Part shown: positions 16,542 to 24,747 of the stretch, one piece after another
How positions within the stretch are numbered: the stretch's first letter is position 1
How the letters are laid out: each line of letters opens with the position of its first letter
Assembly: GCF_900604355.1 (NCBI RefSeq)
Contig: NZ_UWOE01000001.1
Coordinates: forward strand, 2,046,001 to 2,110,000
DNA from: Luxibacter massiliensis
Lineage (GTDB): Bacteria; Bacillota; Clostridia; Lachnospirales; Lachnospiraceae
Direction: 5' to 3'
DNA: 64,000 bases
The notes under the pieces: generated by a model
What the model was told of the DNA's origin: nothing
The model's input: only the letters and a program-made list of their open reading frames with translations
Databases searched by the model: none
Program-made: the position numbers and the translations under genes

Positions 16542-18461
16542 TTAAGCTAACTTGTGGAACATATGCCGAACCTTATCTATACGGCTATTCGGGCGGCGGG
16601 GTTGGCAAATAAATTTACCAATAGCTGGCTGGTATCCTTTTAACTCTGTCAAGCAGACTCCCTGCCCATTTGTGAAATAAGTTAAATCGTTCCTGTATTC
16701 TTGAATACATCTAGCAGGGATTTCTCCTTTCAGAATGACCTCGTCATTCTTTATCTGAGTACTTACAATATCTGCACAATACCTTGGAGCATCATGATAC
16801 GCCCGTGAGAGATATTCCTGCGGTGCATAAATTTCAAAGTGGAGATATGGCTCTAATAGTTCTGTCCCTGCTTTTTTTAAAGCCTGCTCCAATACGATAG
16901 GGGAAAGCAGCCGAAAGTCTGCGGGGGTACTTACAGGACTATAATACAATCCATATTCAAAACAGATTTTACAGTCTGTCACTTTCCATCCATACAGCCC
17001 CTGCTCGCAGCCATAAAGAACCCCCTCCATAACCGCATTTTGGAACGATTGATTTAAATATCCAAGTGAAACTCTGCTTTCATACTGCACTCCGCTTCCA
17101 ATAGGGAGCGGCTCTATGGACAACCCGACAGAAGCCCAGAAAGGATTTGGCGGGACTTCTATGTGGATGGTATATTCTGCTTTTCTAAGCGGTCTTTCCA
17201 TATATATAACAGTAGGCTCTTTTATTTCTGCCTCCACATGATATTTTTCCTCAAGGATGGCACAAATGACTTCCATCTGCACATTCCCCAAAAAAGAAAG
17301 TATAATCTCATGCGTTGTAGTATCCACATAATATTTTAAAAGAGGGTCGCCATCTGAAATTTCTGTAAGTGCCCCAAGCAATATTTCCCGCTGTTCAGAT
17401 TTCTTTACTGCAATCGTTGTTTGGAGCATAGGGAGAGGATTTTCAATAAATTTTCTCTGCGGCAACAGTATTTCGTTCCCCAAAATACTGTTTAGCTGCA
17501 AAACATCATTTGGTAAAATTACAATATCACCAGAGCAGGCTGTATCGGATGAATATAATTCACCGTTTGTCGGAACACACATCTCTGTGATTTTTATTTT
17601 CTCTTTTTCAGATATTCTAATAACATCCCTCAAATGCAATGTTCCGCTATATATACGCACATAAACAAAACGCCGCCTTTTCTCTGAATATTCAATCTTA
17701 AAAACCTGCCCGCATAGTTCAGATTGACCTTCAGGCGTTGATGAATAAAATTTACTGGCAATTACTTCTATAAGCTGCCGAATCCCCAGATTGTTTTTAG
17801 CGCTTCCGTGATAAACGGGAAATAACGTTCCGTTTTGGAATCTCCTGTTTTCTTCCTGTTCCAGTTCTGACATTTTAAACGGTTTCCCTGACATATATTT
17901 CTCTAATAGTTCATCGTTTCCCATAATTACCGCATCCCACTGTTCCATATCGTCATTGTCCGTTACATTTATATGGGGATGCTGCCCAACCTTTTGCTTC
18001 ACTATAATTTCCGAAGAAAGCTTTGCTTTCATTTCCCGATATACCATTGGCAAATCAATCCCCTCTTGGTCAATTTTATTGATGAAAAAAATTGTCGGAA
18101 TCTTCATTATCTGTAGTGCATGAAACAGTATACGGGTCTGTGCCTGTATGCCATCCTTTGCAGAAACTAATAATACTGCTCCGTCTAATACGGATAAAGA
18201 ACGGTATACTTCCGCCAAAAAATCCATATGGCCTGGCGTATCTATAATGTTGACTTTTACATCCTCCCACTGAAAAGATGTCACTGCTGTCTGGATAGTG
18301 ATTCCCCTTTGACGCTCCAAATTCATTGTATCTGTCCTTGTTGTGCCTTCATCTACGCTCCCTAGTTCTGCAATTGCACCACTGGTATACAATAAACTTT
18401 CCGTTAATGTTGTCTTTCCTGCGTCAACGTGAGCCAGAATGCCTAAGTTAATTATTTTCAT
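16542..18461 (-). CDS. tet(O): Tetracycline resistance ribosomal protection protein Tet(O)
   Basis: A 639-residue translational GTPase that removes tetracycline from the ribosome. The EF-G-like G domain shows AHVDAGKTT (10-18), DTPGHMDF and FINKIDQEG. The C-terminal domain ends RRPNSRIDKVRHMFHKLA, as in the Tet(O)/Tet(M) group. From memory the whole protein follows Tet(O) closely (SGAIAELGSVDEGTT, QWEDVKVNI) and differs clearly from Tet(M), Tet(W) and Tet(32), though a mosaic cannot be excluded by eye. It is visibly more A+T-rich than the transfer genes around it. Expression is likely controlled by the leader and attenuator at 18504-18780. The site GATAGGAGGAAAATCAC precedes the ATG. Confidence 0.93.
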   Translation of the reverse strand: MKIINLGILAHVDAGKTTLTESLLYTSGAIAELGSVDEGTTRTDTMNLERQRGITIQTAVTSFQWEDVKVNIIDTPGHMDFLAEVYRSLSVLDGAVLLVSAKDGIQAQTRILFHALQIMKIPTIFFINKIDQEGIDLPMVYREMKAKLSSEIIVKQKVGQHPHINVTDNDDMEQWDAVIMGNDELLEKYMSGKPFKMSELEQEENRRFQNGTLFPVYHGSAKNNLGIRQLIEVIASKFYSSTPEGQSELCGQVFKIEYSEKRRRFVYVRIYSGTLHLRDVIRISEKEKIKITEMCVPTNGELYSSDTACSGDIVILPNDVLQLNSILGNEILLPQRKFIENPLPMLQTTIAVKKSEQREILLGALTEISDGDPLLKYYVDTTTHEIILSFLGNVQMEVICAILEEKYHVEAEIKEPTVIYMERPLRKAEYTIHIEVPPNPFWASVGLSIEPLPIGSGVQYESRVSLGYLNQSFQNAVMEGVLYGCEQGLYGWKVTDCKICFEYGLYYSPVSTPADFRLLSPIVLEQALKKAGTELLEPYLHFEIYAPQEYLSRAYHDAPRYCADIVSTQIKNDEVILKGEIPARCIQEYRNDLTYFTNGQGVCLTELKGYQPAIGKFICQPRRPNSRIDKVRHMFHKLA

Positions 18462-18503
18462 GTGATTTTCCTCCTATCAACACCCAAAAAAGGGCATAAA
18501 AAT

Positions 18504-18533
18504 ACCCAGTGATAAATACTCCTATCACTGGGT
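18504..18533 (-). promoter_or_regulatory. tet(O) attenuator hairpin
   Basis: ACCCAGTGATA pairs with TATCACTGGGT, followed on the minus strand by ATTTTTATGCCC, immediately upstream of the tet(O) ribosome site. The same hairpin is known in the Tn916 tet(M) leader, where tetracycline relieves termination. Upstream, CAGTTTAAGAATAC can pair with GTATTCTTAAA of the leader-peptide region, giving a competing structure. Confidence 0.85.
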
Positions 18534-18685
18534 AAATAACTCCAATAGCCCCAAAACACTTATATGTTTTCGGGCATATAAAATTACATGATAAAAGTAT
18601 TCTTAAACTGGGTACAAAAAACTAAGCCCCATATTAAAAGTGAAACGGGACTGCTACTTTTTGTTCCCACTATCAAATTGACAGT

Positions 18686-18709
18686 TTATTTAAGAATACC
18701 TTGCCGCAT
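18686..18709 (-). CDS. tet(O) leader peptide MRQGILK
   Basis: A seven-codon frame (MRQGILK, stop TAA) with the ribosome site CAAGGAG, placed between the promoter and the attenuator. The peptide and surrounding bases match my memory of the tet(M) leader. Stalling on it is the known regulatory model for tet(M); transfer of the model to this gene is inference. Confidence 0.65.
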   Translation of the reverse strand: MRQGILK

Positions 18710-18751
18710 ATTTATTAACTCCTTGTATAATACTGAATCTAATTATATTCC

Positions 18752-18780
18752 TTAACCCTTTATTTGTCAAGCTGACAAAC
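18752..18780 (-). promoter_or_regulatory. tet(O) sigma-A promoter
   Basis: On the minus strand a perfect TTGACA (18775-18780) and a perfect TATAAT (18752-18757) are separated by exactly 17 bp. The start point would lie just upstream of the leader peptide, about 285 bp before tet(O). Confidence 0.92.
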
Positions 18781-18827
18781 TAAAGCAGAAAAAGCGGCAG
18801 GATTTCCCCCTGCCACTAATCATCTGT

Positions 18828-19202
18828 TTATGCAAAAATAATTTCCTTTTCCACAATCTCCCTCGCACAAGCCCTTATGTTATTGAGGCATCCTGTCCAT
18901 TCTAAGGCGTTTTCTGCCTTTAGCTGTTCCGTTATGCCCTGTGCCTGTTTCATACCCTCTATGAGCCTTTCAAAGCGTTCCTGTGCCTGTCTGTTGATGT
19001 CGGCAAGGTAGGCGTTTAGCCTGCCGCTTGTAAGAAGATTGGTGTATGTAACTTTACGGTACTGTTTTAGATAATCTAAATGCCGTTGCCCCCAGATGCC
19101 TATTGCCTGTTCTTCTTCGGCGGGTACAGTTAAGCACGGTATCAAATAATCCCCTTGCCTTTCGTATTTGCCGCCCAGTTCCTCAAATAATGATTTTGCC
19201 AT
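18828..19202 (-). CDS. TnpV-like transposon protein
   Basis: A 124-residue protein of the TnpV family found on Tn4451-type elements: MAKSLFEELGGKYERQGDYLIPCLTVP at the start, then GIWGQRHLDYLKQYRKVTYTNLLTSGRLN and a helical C-terminus with AQERFERLIEGMKQAQG. A GGAGG site precedes the ATG. It is the element gene closest to the right end. Its biochemical role is not established; its presence supports the Tn4451 relationship together with the serine recombinase and MobV relaxase. Confidence 0.85.
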   Translation of the reverse strand: MAKSLFEELGGKYERQGDYLIPCLTVPAEEEQAIGIWGQRHLDYLKQYRKVTYTNLLTSGRLNAYLADINRQAQERFERLIEGMKQAQGITEQLKAENALEWTGCLNNIRACAREIVEKEIIFA

Positions 19203-19236
19203 TGTCTGTTACCTCCACATTCTTTTTTATTTTGAA

Positions 19237-19260
19237 TGTCCGCAAAATCCGTCCTACATC
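19237..19260. repeat. Right attachment end: terminal inverted repeat plus GA core
   Basis: The plus strand reads TGTCCGCAAAATCCGTCCTACA followed by the TC (minus GA) core at 19259-19260. Beyond 19260 lies the 5' part of the host dehydrogenase gene. This end pairs with 8258-8279. Confidence 0.85.
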
Positions 19261-19392
19261 TGTAGTACAGATATTGCAGGCAAGCTGCTTTACCAGTACC
19301 TGATCCTCCTTCATCTCTTCTAGTGGGCGTTCCCTTATCTCGGAAACCCCTTTCTTTACCAGGCATGAGAATCTCATTTTTGTTTTTTCCAT
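19259..19392 (-). pseudogene. Zinc alcohol dehydrogenase, 5' part, cut off by the tet(O) element
   Basis: ATG at 19392 (site AAGGAAGG) begins MEKTKMRFSCLVKKG and runs to LACNICTTD, the catalytic-zinc region of a medium-chain dehydrogenase. After the GA core the frame enters the element and stops at 19183, giving a nonsense tail VGRILRTFK. The rest of the gene is at 7337-8257. The pieces contribute 44 and 306 codons. Immediately upstream is the iron dehydrogenase, and after excision the gene would be the seventh in the PTS operon. Confidence 0.92.
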
Positions 19393-19417
19393 TGTTTCTA
19401 CCTTCCTTACTGTTTTG

Positions 19418-20587
19418 TTATAATGCTCCTCTATAAATATTGATACAGTCCTGCTTATATAGTTTTTTTATTCCCCCTGCCGCCACTGTGTCGTTGAGCG
19501 TACAATGCCCAGCCATTTCCTCAATCTTATCCGGGGGGATTCCTGCATCCTCAAAGCGCACCGGAAGTCCCAGGCCCCTGCAGAATTCTTTCATCCTTTT
19601 GATCCCCTCCAACGCCATCCATTCGTTATCCTCACTCTTCTCTACATTCCACACACGCTCTGCAAACTGAGCAAATTTTTGGGGGCAAAGCTTATATACA
19701 TAATGCATCCACGCCGGAAATATGATCGACAATGTAGCTCCATGGTTTATATCATAGAAAGCGCTCAGCGCATGCCCCAGCTCATGGCTTCCCCAATCCT
19801 CCTTACGCCCTACTCCCAGAAGTCCGCTGTGGGCCATGGATCCGGCCCACATAATCTCGGCCCTGGCCTCGTAGTTCTGGGGTTCTTTCATAACTACAGG
19901 TATGTTCTTCACCATGGCCCTCAAAACTCCCTCGCACAATTCGTCTGTCACATCACAATGTTTAGTTTTTGTAAAATATCTTTCCATCACATGGGCCATA
20001 ATGTCAAACCCCCCTGCCGCTGTCTGGAATGGAGGCAGTGTATACGTGAGTTCTGGATTCATAACAGCAAATGCCGGGCGCATAAACTCCCTGCCGTAGC
20101 CGCGTTTACTGTGTGTCTCCTGATTCATAATTACAGATCCGTCGCTGGACTCACTCCCTGATGCTGGAATTGTCAGCACAACACCCACCGGGGTCATTTT
20201 ACTGGCGTCTCCTGTTCCTTCATATAAATCCCATACATCCCCATCATAATTCATGCCAACCCCCGTTGCCTTTGCTGTATCAATCACACTTCCGCCGCCA
20301 ATGGCAAGCAGGAAATCGACCCCTTCATCTCTGGCCTGTGTAATACATTTTCTAACTAGGTCCACTCGTGGATTCGGGCGGACGCCGTCTATCTCAACCC
20401 AGGAAATCCCCGCGTTAGTTATGGAATCTGCTATCCGTCCGAATAATCCGGTTTCCTTTACAAAATCCCCGTAATGAATAATCATAATTTTAGTCGCGCC
20501 ATGGCTTTTACAAATTTCCCCGACACGTTTATCCTCATCTTTACCAAAATAAAATTTTGTCGGCAGTATGAATTCAAAATTGTCCAC
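19418..20587 (-). CDS. Iron-containing alcohol dehydrogenase (BdhA-like)
   Basis: A 389-residue group III alcohol dehydrogenase of the NADH-dependent butanol dehydrogenase type. The N-terminus LPTKFYFGKDEDKRVGEI is typical. NAD binding uses LAIGGGSVIDTAKATG (about 93-108). Iron ligands are expected in FDIMAHVMERY (Asp, His) and ELGHALSAFYDINHG (His, His). It lies between the PTS IID gene and the disrupted zinc dehydrogenase. It may oxidise a polyol or reduce an aldehyde from aldol cleavage; the substrate is not indicated. Confidence 0.9.
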   Translation of the reverse strand: MDNFEFILPTKFYFGKDEDKRVGEICKSHGATKIMIIHYGDFVKETGLFGRIADSITNAGISWVEIDGVRPNPRVDLVRKCITQARDEGVDFLLAIGGGSVIDTAKATGVGMNYDGDVWDLYEGTGDASKMTPVGVVLTIPASGSESSDGSVIMNQETHSKRGYGREFMRPAFAVMNPELTYTLPPFQTAAGGFDIMAHVMERYFTKTKHCDVTDELCEGVLRAMVKNIPVVMKEPQNYEARAEIMWAGSMAHSGLLGVGRKEDWGSHELGHALSAFYDINHGATLSIIFPAWMHYVYKLCPQKFAQFAERVWNVEKSEDNEWMALEGIKRMKEFCRGLGLPVRFEDAGIPPDKIEEMAGHCTLNDTVAAGGIKKLYKQDCINIYRGAL

Positions 20588-20598
20588 AGTACTTCCTC

Positions 20599-21471
20599 CT
20601 ATACAATCCCAATCAGCGATAATATAATCGCCAATGCAATAATAACAAGTGAAATCCTTCCATATTTTTGTGTCTTATTCTTAATTATGTAATAAATAAG
20701 GAATACAGCCAGCAGTGGAAGCAGTCCCGGTGCAATACTGTCCAAAATCTCCTGTATGACAAAAGAAGATTCACCGATTGTAAAACTTGCCGGTGTTGCC
20801 AGCGTTACATAACTTCCGCTCAAAGCGCCCATCATAAACATTCCCAGAATACTAGATCCAAAGATTAGATCTTTAAGCCAGCCTGATTCCAGTATATTTG
20901 CCACAGAGGACCGGCCCAGCCTGTATCCCAAAAACCAAAGGGGTTTTGCAATCACGAAATATGTAATAATAGGAAAAACAAATGGGATAATTGCCCCCAA
21001 TGCGCTTCCCTCTGCTGCAAAAGTCACTGCAACCGAATAAATAATCAATCTCAGTGTTCCCCAGTCAATAGTATCGCCTATTCCCGCTAAAGGCCCCATA
21101 AGCCCGGTCTTAATACCAGTAATGGCACCCTCCGATACTGCGCCGGTTTTAGCCATCTCCTCTTCCATAGAAAGAACCATGCCTTGGATTGGGGAACTCC
21201 ATATAGCCTGGCTGTTAAAGAAGTTCAGGTGCCGTTTCAGGGCATTACTTAACTGCTCTTTATCCTTGTACAATTTCTTCAGGCATGGGATCATACTATA
21301 GCAAAATGCCAGGGACTGCATACGCTCATAATTATTGGATGCCTCACAGGCAAATATCCAGCGGTGCAGGGATTTCCTAATATCCTTTTTTGTAAGGAGG
21401 GGAGCATCCTCAAGTTTATTGGCTTCTACATTTTCTGCATCTACATTTACATTTTTTAATTCCTCACTCAT
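20599..21471 (-). CDS. Mannose-family PTS system component IID
   Basis: A 290-residue IID membrane component. Family marks: KKDIRKSLHRWIFACEASNNYERMQSLAFCYSMIPCLKKLY near the N-terminus, IKTGLMGPLAGIGDTIDWGTLR in the middle, and hydrophobic C-terminal segments. The ATG at 21471 (MSEELKNV) is chosen because GTTAAAGGAGGGAATGCT precedes it; the longer reading to 21507 lacks a site. With IIC it forms the membrane channel that imports and phosphorylates the sugar. Confidence 0.93.
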   Translation of the reverse strand: MSEELKNVNVDAENVEANKLEDAPLLTKKDIRKSLHRWIFACEASNNYERMQSLAFCYSMIPCLKKLYKDKEQLSNALKRHLNFFNSQAIWSSPIQGMVLSMEEEMAKTGAVSEGAITGIKTGLMGPLAGIGDTIDWGTLRLIIYSVAVTFAAEGSALGAIIPFVFPIITYFVIAKPLWFLGYRLGRSSVANILESGWLKDLIFGSSILGMFMMGALSGSYVTLATPASFTIGESSFVIQEILDSIAPGLLPLLAVFLIYYIIKNKTQKYGRISLVIIALAIILSLIGIV

Positions 21472-21484
21472 AGCATTCCCTCCT

Positions 21485-22231
21485 TTAACACTCTTTGGCA
21501 CTTTCACGTTTCAGCATAGTTATTAACAGTGCAATACAGATGCCGAAAATAGCACATGCCATAACATTTAATCCTAAGTACTGTACCAGGAAATAACCAA
21601 TTATGAAAAATGGGATCAGCACCTTTTTTCCAATTACATTAATTGTAATTGCAAAACCCAGAGCTGGCAGCAGGCCCCCTGCAACACTCAATCCGCTTGA
21701 AACAAATTCTGGGATGGAATCCAGTACTGCCTGAATAAAATCAGTGCCAAAGTAAACAGCCGCAAAAACAGGGATAAACCTCAGCACAAACCCAATAGGC
21801 AGCGGCCAGAGTACCGCACACCGCTCTATTCCCCTGATGTTTGCCTGCTCTGCATATTTATCCGCCTTATGTACCAAGACAATCTGGATATTCTTGCGCA
21901 CTGTCTCCAGAATCACTCCCAGAATACCTACAGGAATGGCCAGGGTGACCGCTGTCTGTGCATCCATGCCGCTTAAAAGCGCTATCGGGATTGCCACAGT
22001 ACCTGCAAGTGTTTCATCCGTAGGAATATTGGAGCCTGGAGAAATAATTCCTATATAAATCATTTCTAATGAAGCGCCCACTATCATAGCGGATGCAATA
22101 TCTCCCGTAATAATGCCAAACCCCAAGCCTATAACCAACGGCTGTTTAAATGGGTGTATCCACTGATATCCAAACTCTGTCCTGGCAAGCCAGAACCACA
22201 ATCCTGCTACAGTTGCCAATATAAATGTCAT
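21485..22231 (-). CDS. Mannose-family PTS system component IIC
   Basis: A 248-residue polytopic membrane protein. The conserved GLGFGIITGDIASAMIVGASLEMIYIGIISPGSNIPTDETLAGT region identifies the mannose/sorbose IIC family. Several hydrophobic helices follow, including FVSSGLSVAGGLLPALGFA. It lies between IIB and IID with 14-15 bp gaps, in the usual order IIA-IIB-IIC-IID. Substrate specificity (mannose, fructose, sorbose, glucosaminate and others) cannot be read from sequence. Confidence 0.93.
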   Translation of the reverse strand: MTFILATVAGLWFWLARTEFGYQWIHPFKQPLVIGLGFGIITGDIASAMIVGASLEMIYIGIISPGSNIPTDETLAGTVAIPIALLSGMDAQTAVTLAIPVGILGVILETVRKNIQIVLVHKADKYAEQANIRGIERCAVLWPLPIGFVLRFIPVFAAVYFGTDFIQAVLDSIPEFVSSGLSVAGGLLPALGFAITINVIGKKVLIPFFIIGYFLVQYLGLNVMACAIFGICIALLITMLKRESAKEC

Positions 22232-22246
22232 AAAGCCATCCCTCCT

Positions 22247-22735
22247 TTAACCTGCTCTTTTGATAATCTCTTCATATCCAGCCACTGGTTTTTCCGGAAC
22301 CGCCTGGATATAAATCTCTATTCCCGCATCATGAAGCTCCTTTAAGTTCTTCACTTCATCACCACTTAAGAATATTTCATTTGTAACTTTCTTTTTGCCT
22401 GGCTCATTGGGGGCGCCCCCCAGCTGGACTTTCTCTATGCACATTCCTTGTTTAATGGCCTCATAGCAGGTGGATACATTTTTGAACAGAACCATTATTT
22501 TTCCATCTCCATACTCATCCATCTTCCATTTTTCTGCCGCTCCCAGGACCGTATCAATCGTGACACTCATCCCTTTAGGCGCCGCATTGGCATAAATCAT
22601 GCCCATAAAGTCATCTCTGGCCAAATCCTCATCTACAATAATAATCTTTTCAGCACATGTCTTTTTTACCCATTTTGTAATAACCTGTCCATGTATCAGA
22701 CGGAAATCTACCCTTGCAAGTACACAGTTTCCCAT
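22247..22735 (-). CDS. Mannose-family PTS system component IIB
   Basis: A 162-residue cytoplasmic IIB. The phosphorylated histidine lies in VDFRLIHGQV (His15 from the chosen start). IIIVDEDLARDD and VQLGGAPNEPGKKKV are family motifs. ATG 22735 is preceded by GACAGGAGGGAAAAAG; the longer reading to 22903 runs back into the IIA gene. It receives phosphate from IIA and passes it to the incoming sugar. Confidence 0.93.
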   Translation of the reverse strand: MGNCVLARVDFRLIHGQVITKWVKKTCAEKIIIVDEDLARDDFMGMIYANAAPKGMSVTIDTVLGAAEKWKMDEYGDGKIMVLFKNVSTCYEAIKQGMCIEKVQLGGAPNEPGKKKVTNEIFLSGDEVKNLKELHDAGIEIYIQAVPEKPVAGYEEIIKRAG

Positions 22736-22761
22736 TCTTTTTCCCTCCTGTCTTTCTCTTT

Positions 22762-23160
22762 CTAGGATGTATAGCACGCCTTTACATTGACTGCACTTTC
22801 CTGTACGTACTCCATACATTCTTTTGGCAGCTCTTTCAGCGGCATGCTCATTCTCGCTTCCACTGCTTTTATCAGCATTGGCATACTCAGCCCTGCCACA
22901 CATTCCACATTATCCTCCCGTACATTCACTGCCGCTGCATTGCAGGGACTTCCTCCAAATAAATCTACCAGCACCAGCACACCATCCCCTTCATCAATGC
23001 TCTGGATCTCATTTGTGACTTGTTCCCTTAAGGTATCCAGACTGTCACCTGAATACAGTGATAATGCTTTAATTTTCTCTATATCTCCCATAATCATCTC
23101 AGTGCTTTTTAATAGTTCCTTTCCGAAATCACCATGTGTGACAACAACAATGCCTATCAT
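22762..23160 (-). CDS. Mannose-family PTS system component IIA
   Basis: A 132-residue IIA. The phosphorylated histidine is His9 in VVVTHGDFG. LVLVDLFGGSPCNAA and GLSMPMLIKAVEAR are typical of the mannose family. It is phosphorylated by HPr. In LevR systems the PTS proteins also tune the activator by phosphorylation, so this protein may link sugar flux to the regulator at the far end of the operon. Confidence 0.93.
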   Translation of the reverse strand: MIGIVVVTHGDFGKELLKSTEMIMGDIEKIKALSLYSGDSLDTLREQVTNEIQSIDEGDGVLVLVDLFGGSPCNAAAVNVREDNVECVAGLSMPMLIKAVEARMSMPLKELPKECMEYVQESAVNVKACYTS

Positions 23161-23253
23161 CTCTCTCCCTCCCTTCTATTTTTATATGATCCTTCTCATC
23201 TAAAATCTGTTTTAAAGCCCACACTTTTAAAAGAATTCTATAGTCTCTCCTTT

Positions 23254-24165
<912 letters not shown>

Positions 24166-24209
24166 TCCCCCTTTCTACTTTTGTATTTATCTTACTGCCC
24201 ATATATAAC

Positions 24210-24225
24210 AGCAAGAGTCGTGCCA
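24210..24225 (-). promoter_or_regulatory. Sigma-54 (-24/-12) promoter of the PTS operon
   Basis: The minus strand reads TGGCACGACTCTTGCT: a perfect TGGCAC (-24), 5 bp, TTGCT (-12), at the right place 45 bp upstream of the ribokinase-like gene. LevR-type regulators act only with sigma-54, and the operon ends with such a regulator, so sequence and context agree. Confidence 0.9.
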
Positions 24226-24257
24226 ACTTTAGTGTGTCACTTCTTTTTGGCGAAATA

Positions 24258-24285
24258 CTGTCACATTATTTTCATAATGACACAG
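24258..24285 (-). promoter_or_regulatory. Candidate upstream activator site (inverted repeat)
   Basis: CTGTCACATTAT and ATAATGACACAG form a 12-bp dyad with a 4-bp loop and 10 of 12 positions symmetric, about 33 bp upstream of the -24 box. The position and dyad form suit an enhancer bound by the LevR-type protein; binding is inferred. Confidence 0.65.
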
Positions 24286-24420
24286 ATTTTTGTTTCAAAA
24301 CACACATAGGAAAATATTTAAATATTATTCCACATTTTTAGTTTTCTATATTATTTTATTAAATAGACTTTGAATGACAGAGAAATAAATAAAGATTCCG
24401 CTAAATTCACAGAAACCTGC

Positions 24421-24449
24421 TTGCATTAAACGAGAATATCTCTTATAAT
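24421..24449 (+). promoter_or_regulatory. Promoter of the ktrB-ktrA unit
   Basis: TTGCAT (24421-24426), a 17-bp spacer and a perfect TATAAT (24444-24449) face the potassium transporter genes. The transcript would have a leader of nearly 300 nt. Confidence 0.7.
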
Positions 24450-24591
24450 ACCCAATAATTTATCCTCCCAAGGCCCTCTTAACAAATGTCCTATGCAGAC
24501 GGACGGGTTTCTCACCAAAAGGCGCCTTTGGGCCATGATAGGGGATATCATGCAGGAGGTAATATTAAAATGAAAGGAGATACTCCCAGCC

Positions 24592-24747
24592 ATGTACAAT
24601 CACACAAACGGCTTTGCCCTTTGTACATATAAAGATGTGATGAATGATCATGATGTCCGGCACACCCTGCGCTTTTCTGCAGTTATGGTGTGCCATTTCC
24701 CTGTGAAAGCAGGCAGATCTATATGCCAGAAGGTGGAGGGGTTATGA
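24592..24747 (+). CDS. Possible 51-residue leader ORF coupled to ktrB
   Basis: A frame from ATG 24592 (site AAAGGAG) to TGA 24745-24747 starts MYNHTNGFALCTYKDVM and overlaps the ktrB start as ATGA. It is His/Cys-containing and not recognised. Two stem-forming pairs lie within it: ATGTACAA...TTGTACAT (about 24591-24629) and GGCACACC...GGTGTGCC (about 24659-24693). It may be a translated leader or only part of a structured untranslated region. Confidence 0.3.
   Translation: MYNHTNGFALCTYKDVMNDHDVRHTLRFSAVMVCHFPVKAGRSICQKVEGL

Larger units (their letters stand above)
8256..19260. mobile_element. Tn4451/Tn5397-type mobilisable transposon carrying tet(O)
   Basis: An 11.0-kb element lies inside a zinc dehydrogenase gene. 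Both boundaries are read directly: a TC/GA dinucleotide at 8256-8257 and again at 19259-19260, and imperfect 22-bp terminal inverted repeats at 8258-8279 and 19237-19258 whose outer 11 bases (TGTCCGCAAAA) match perfectly. A GA core is known for TnpX and TndX elements (Tn4451, Tn5397). Contents, all on the minus strand: recombinase, small genes, ParB, MobV relaxase, oriT, RepA-like ATPase, sigma-like genes, tet(O) cassette and TnpV. No VirB/TcpA-type conjugation genes are present, so it should be mobilisable rather than self-transmissible. Confidence 0.93.

Noticed and set aside
16542..18461. Assignment to tet(M), tet(W) or tet(32)
   Set aside because: The N-terminal region (AELGSVDEGTT, QWEDVKVNI) and the C-terminus fit my memory of Tet(O); the tet(M)-like part is only the upstream leader. 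A mosaic gene would need an alignment.
8256..19260. Self-transmissible conjugative element
   Set aside because: No coupling protein, VirB4-like ATPase or mating-channel genes are present, so it is called mobilisable only.
24450..24743. c-di-AMP (ydaO-type) riboswitch before ktrB
   Set aside because: The expected consensus segments are not visible; only unrelated stems are seen, so no riboswitch is called.
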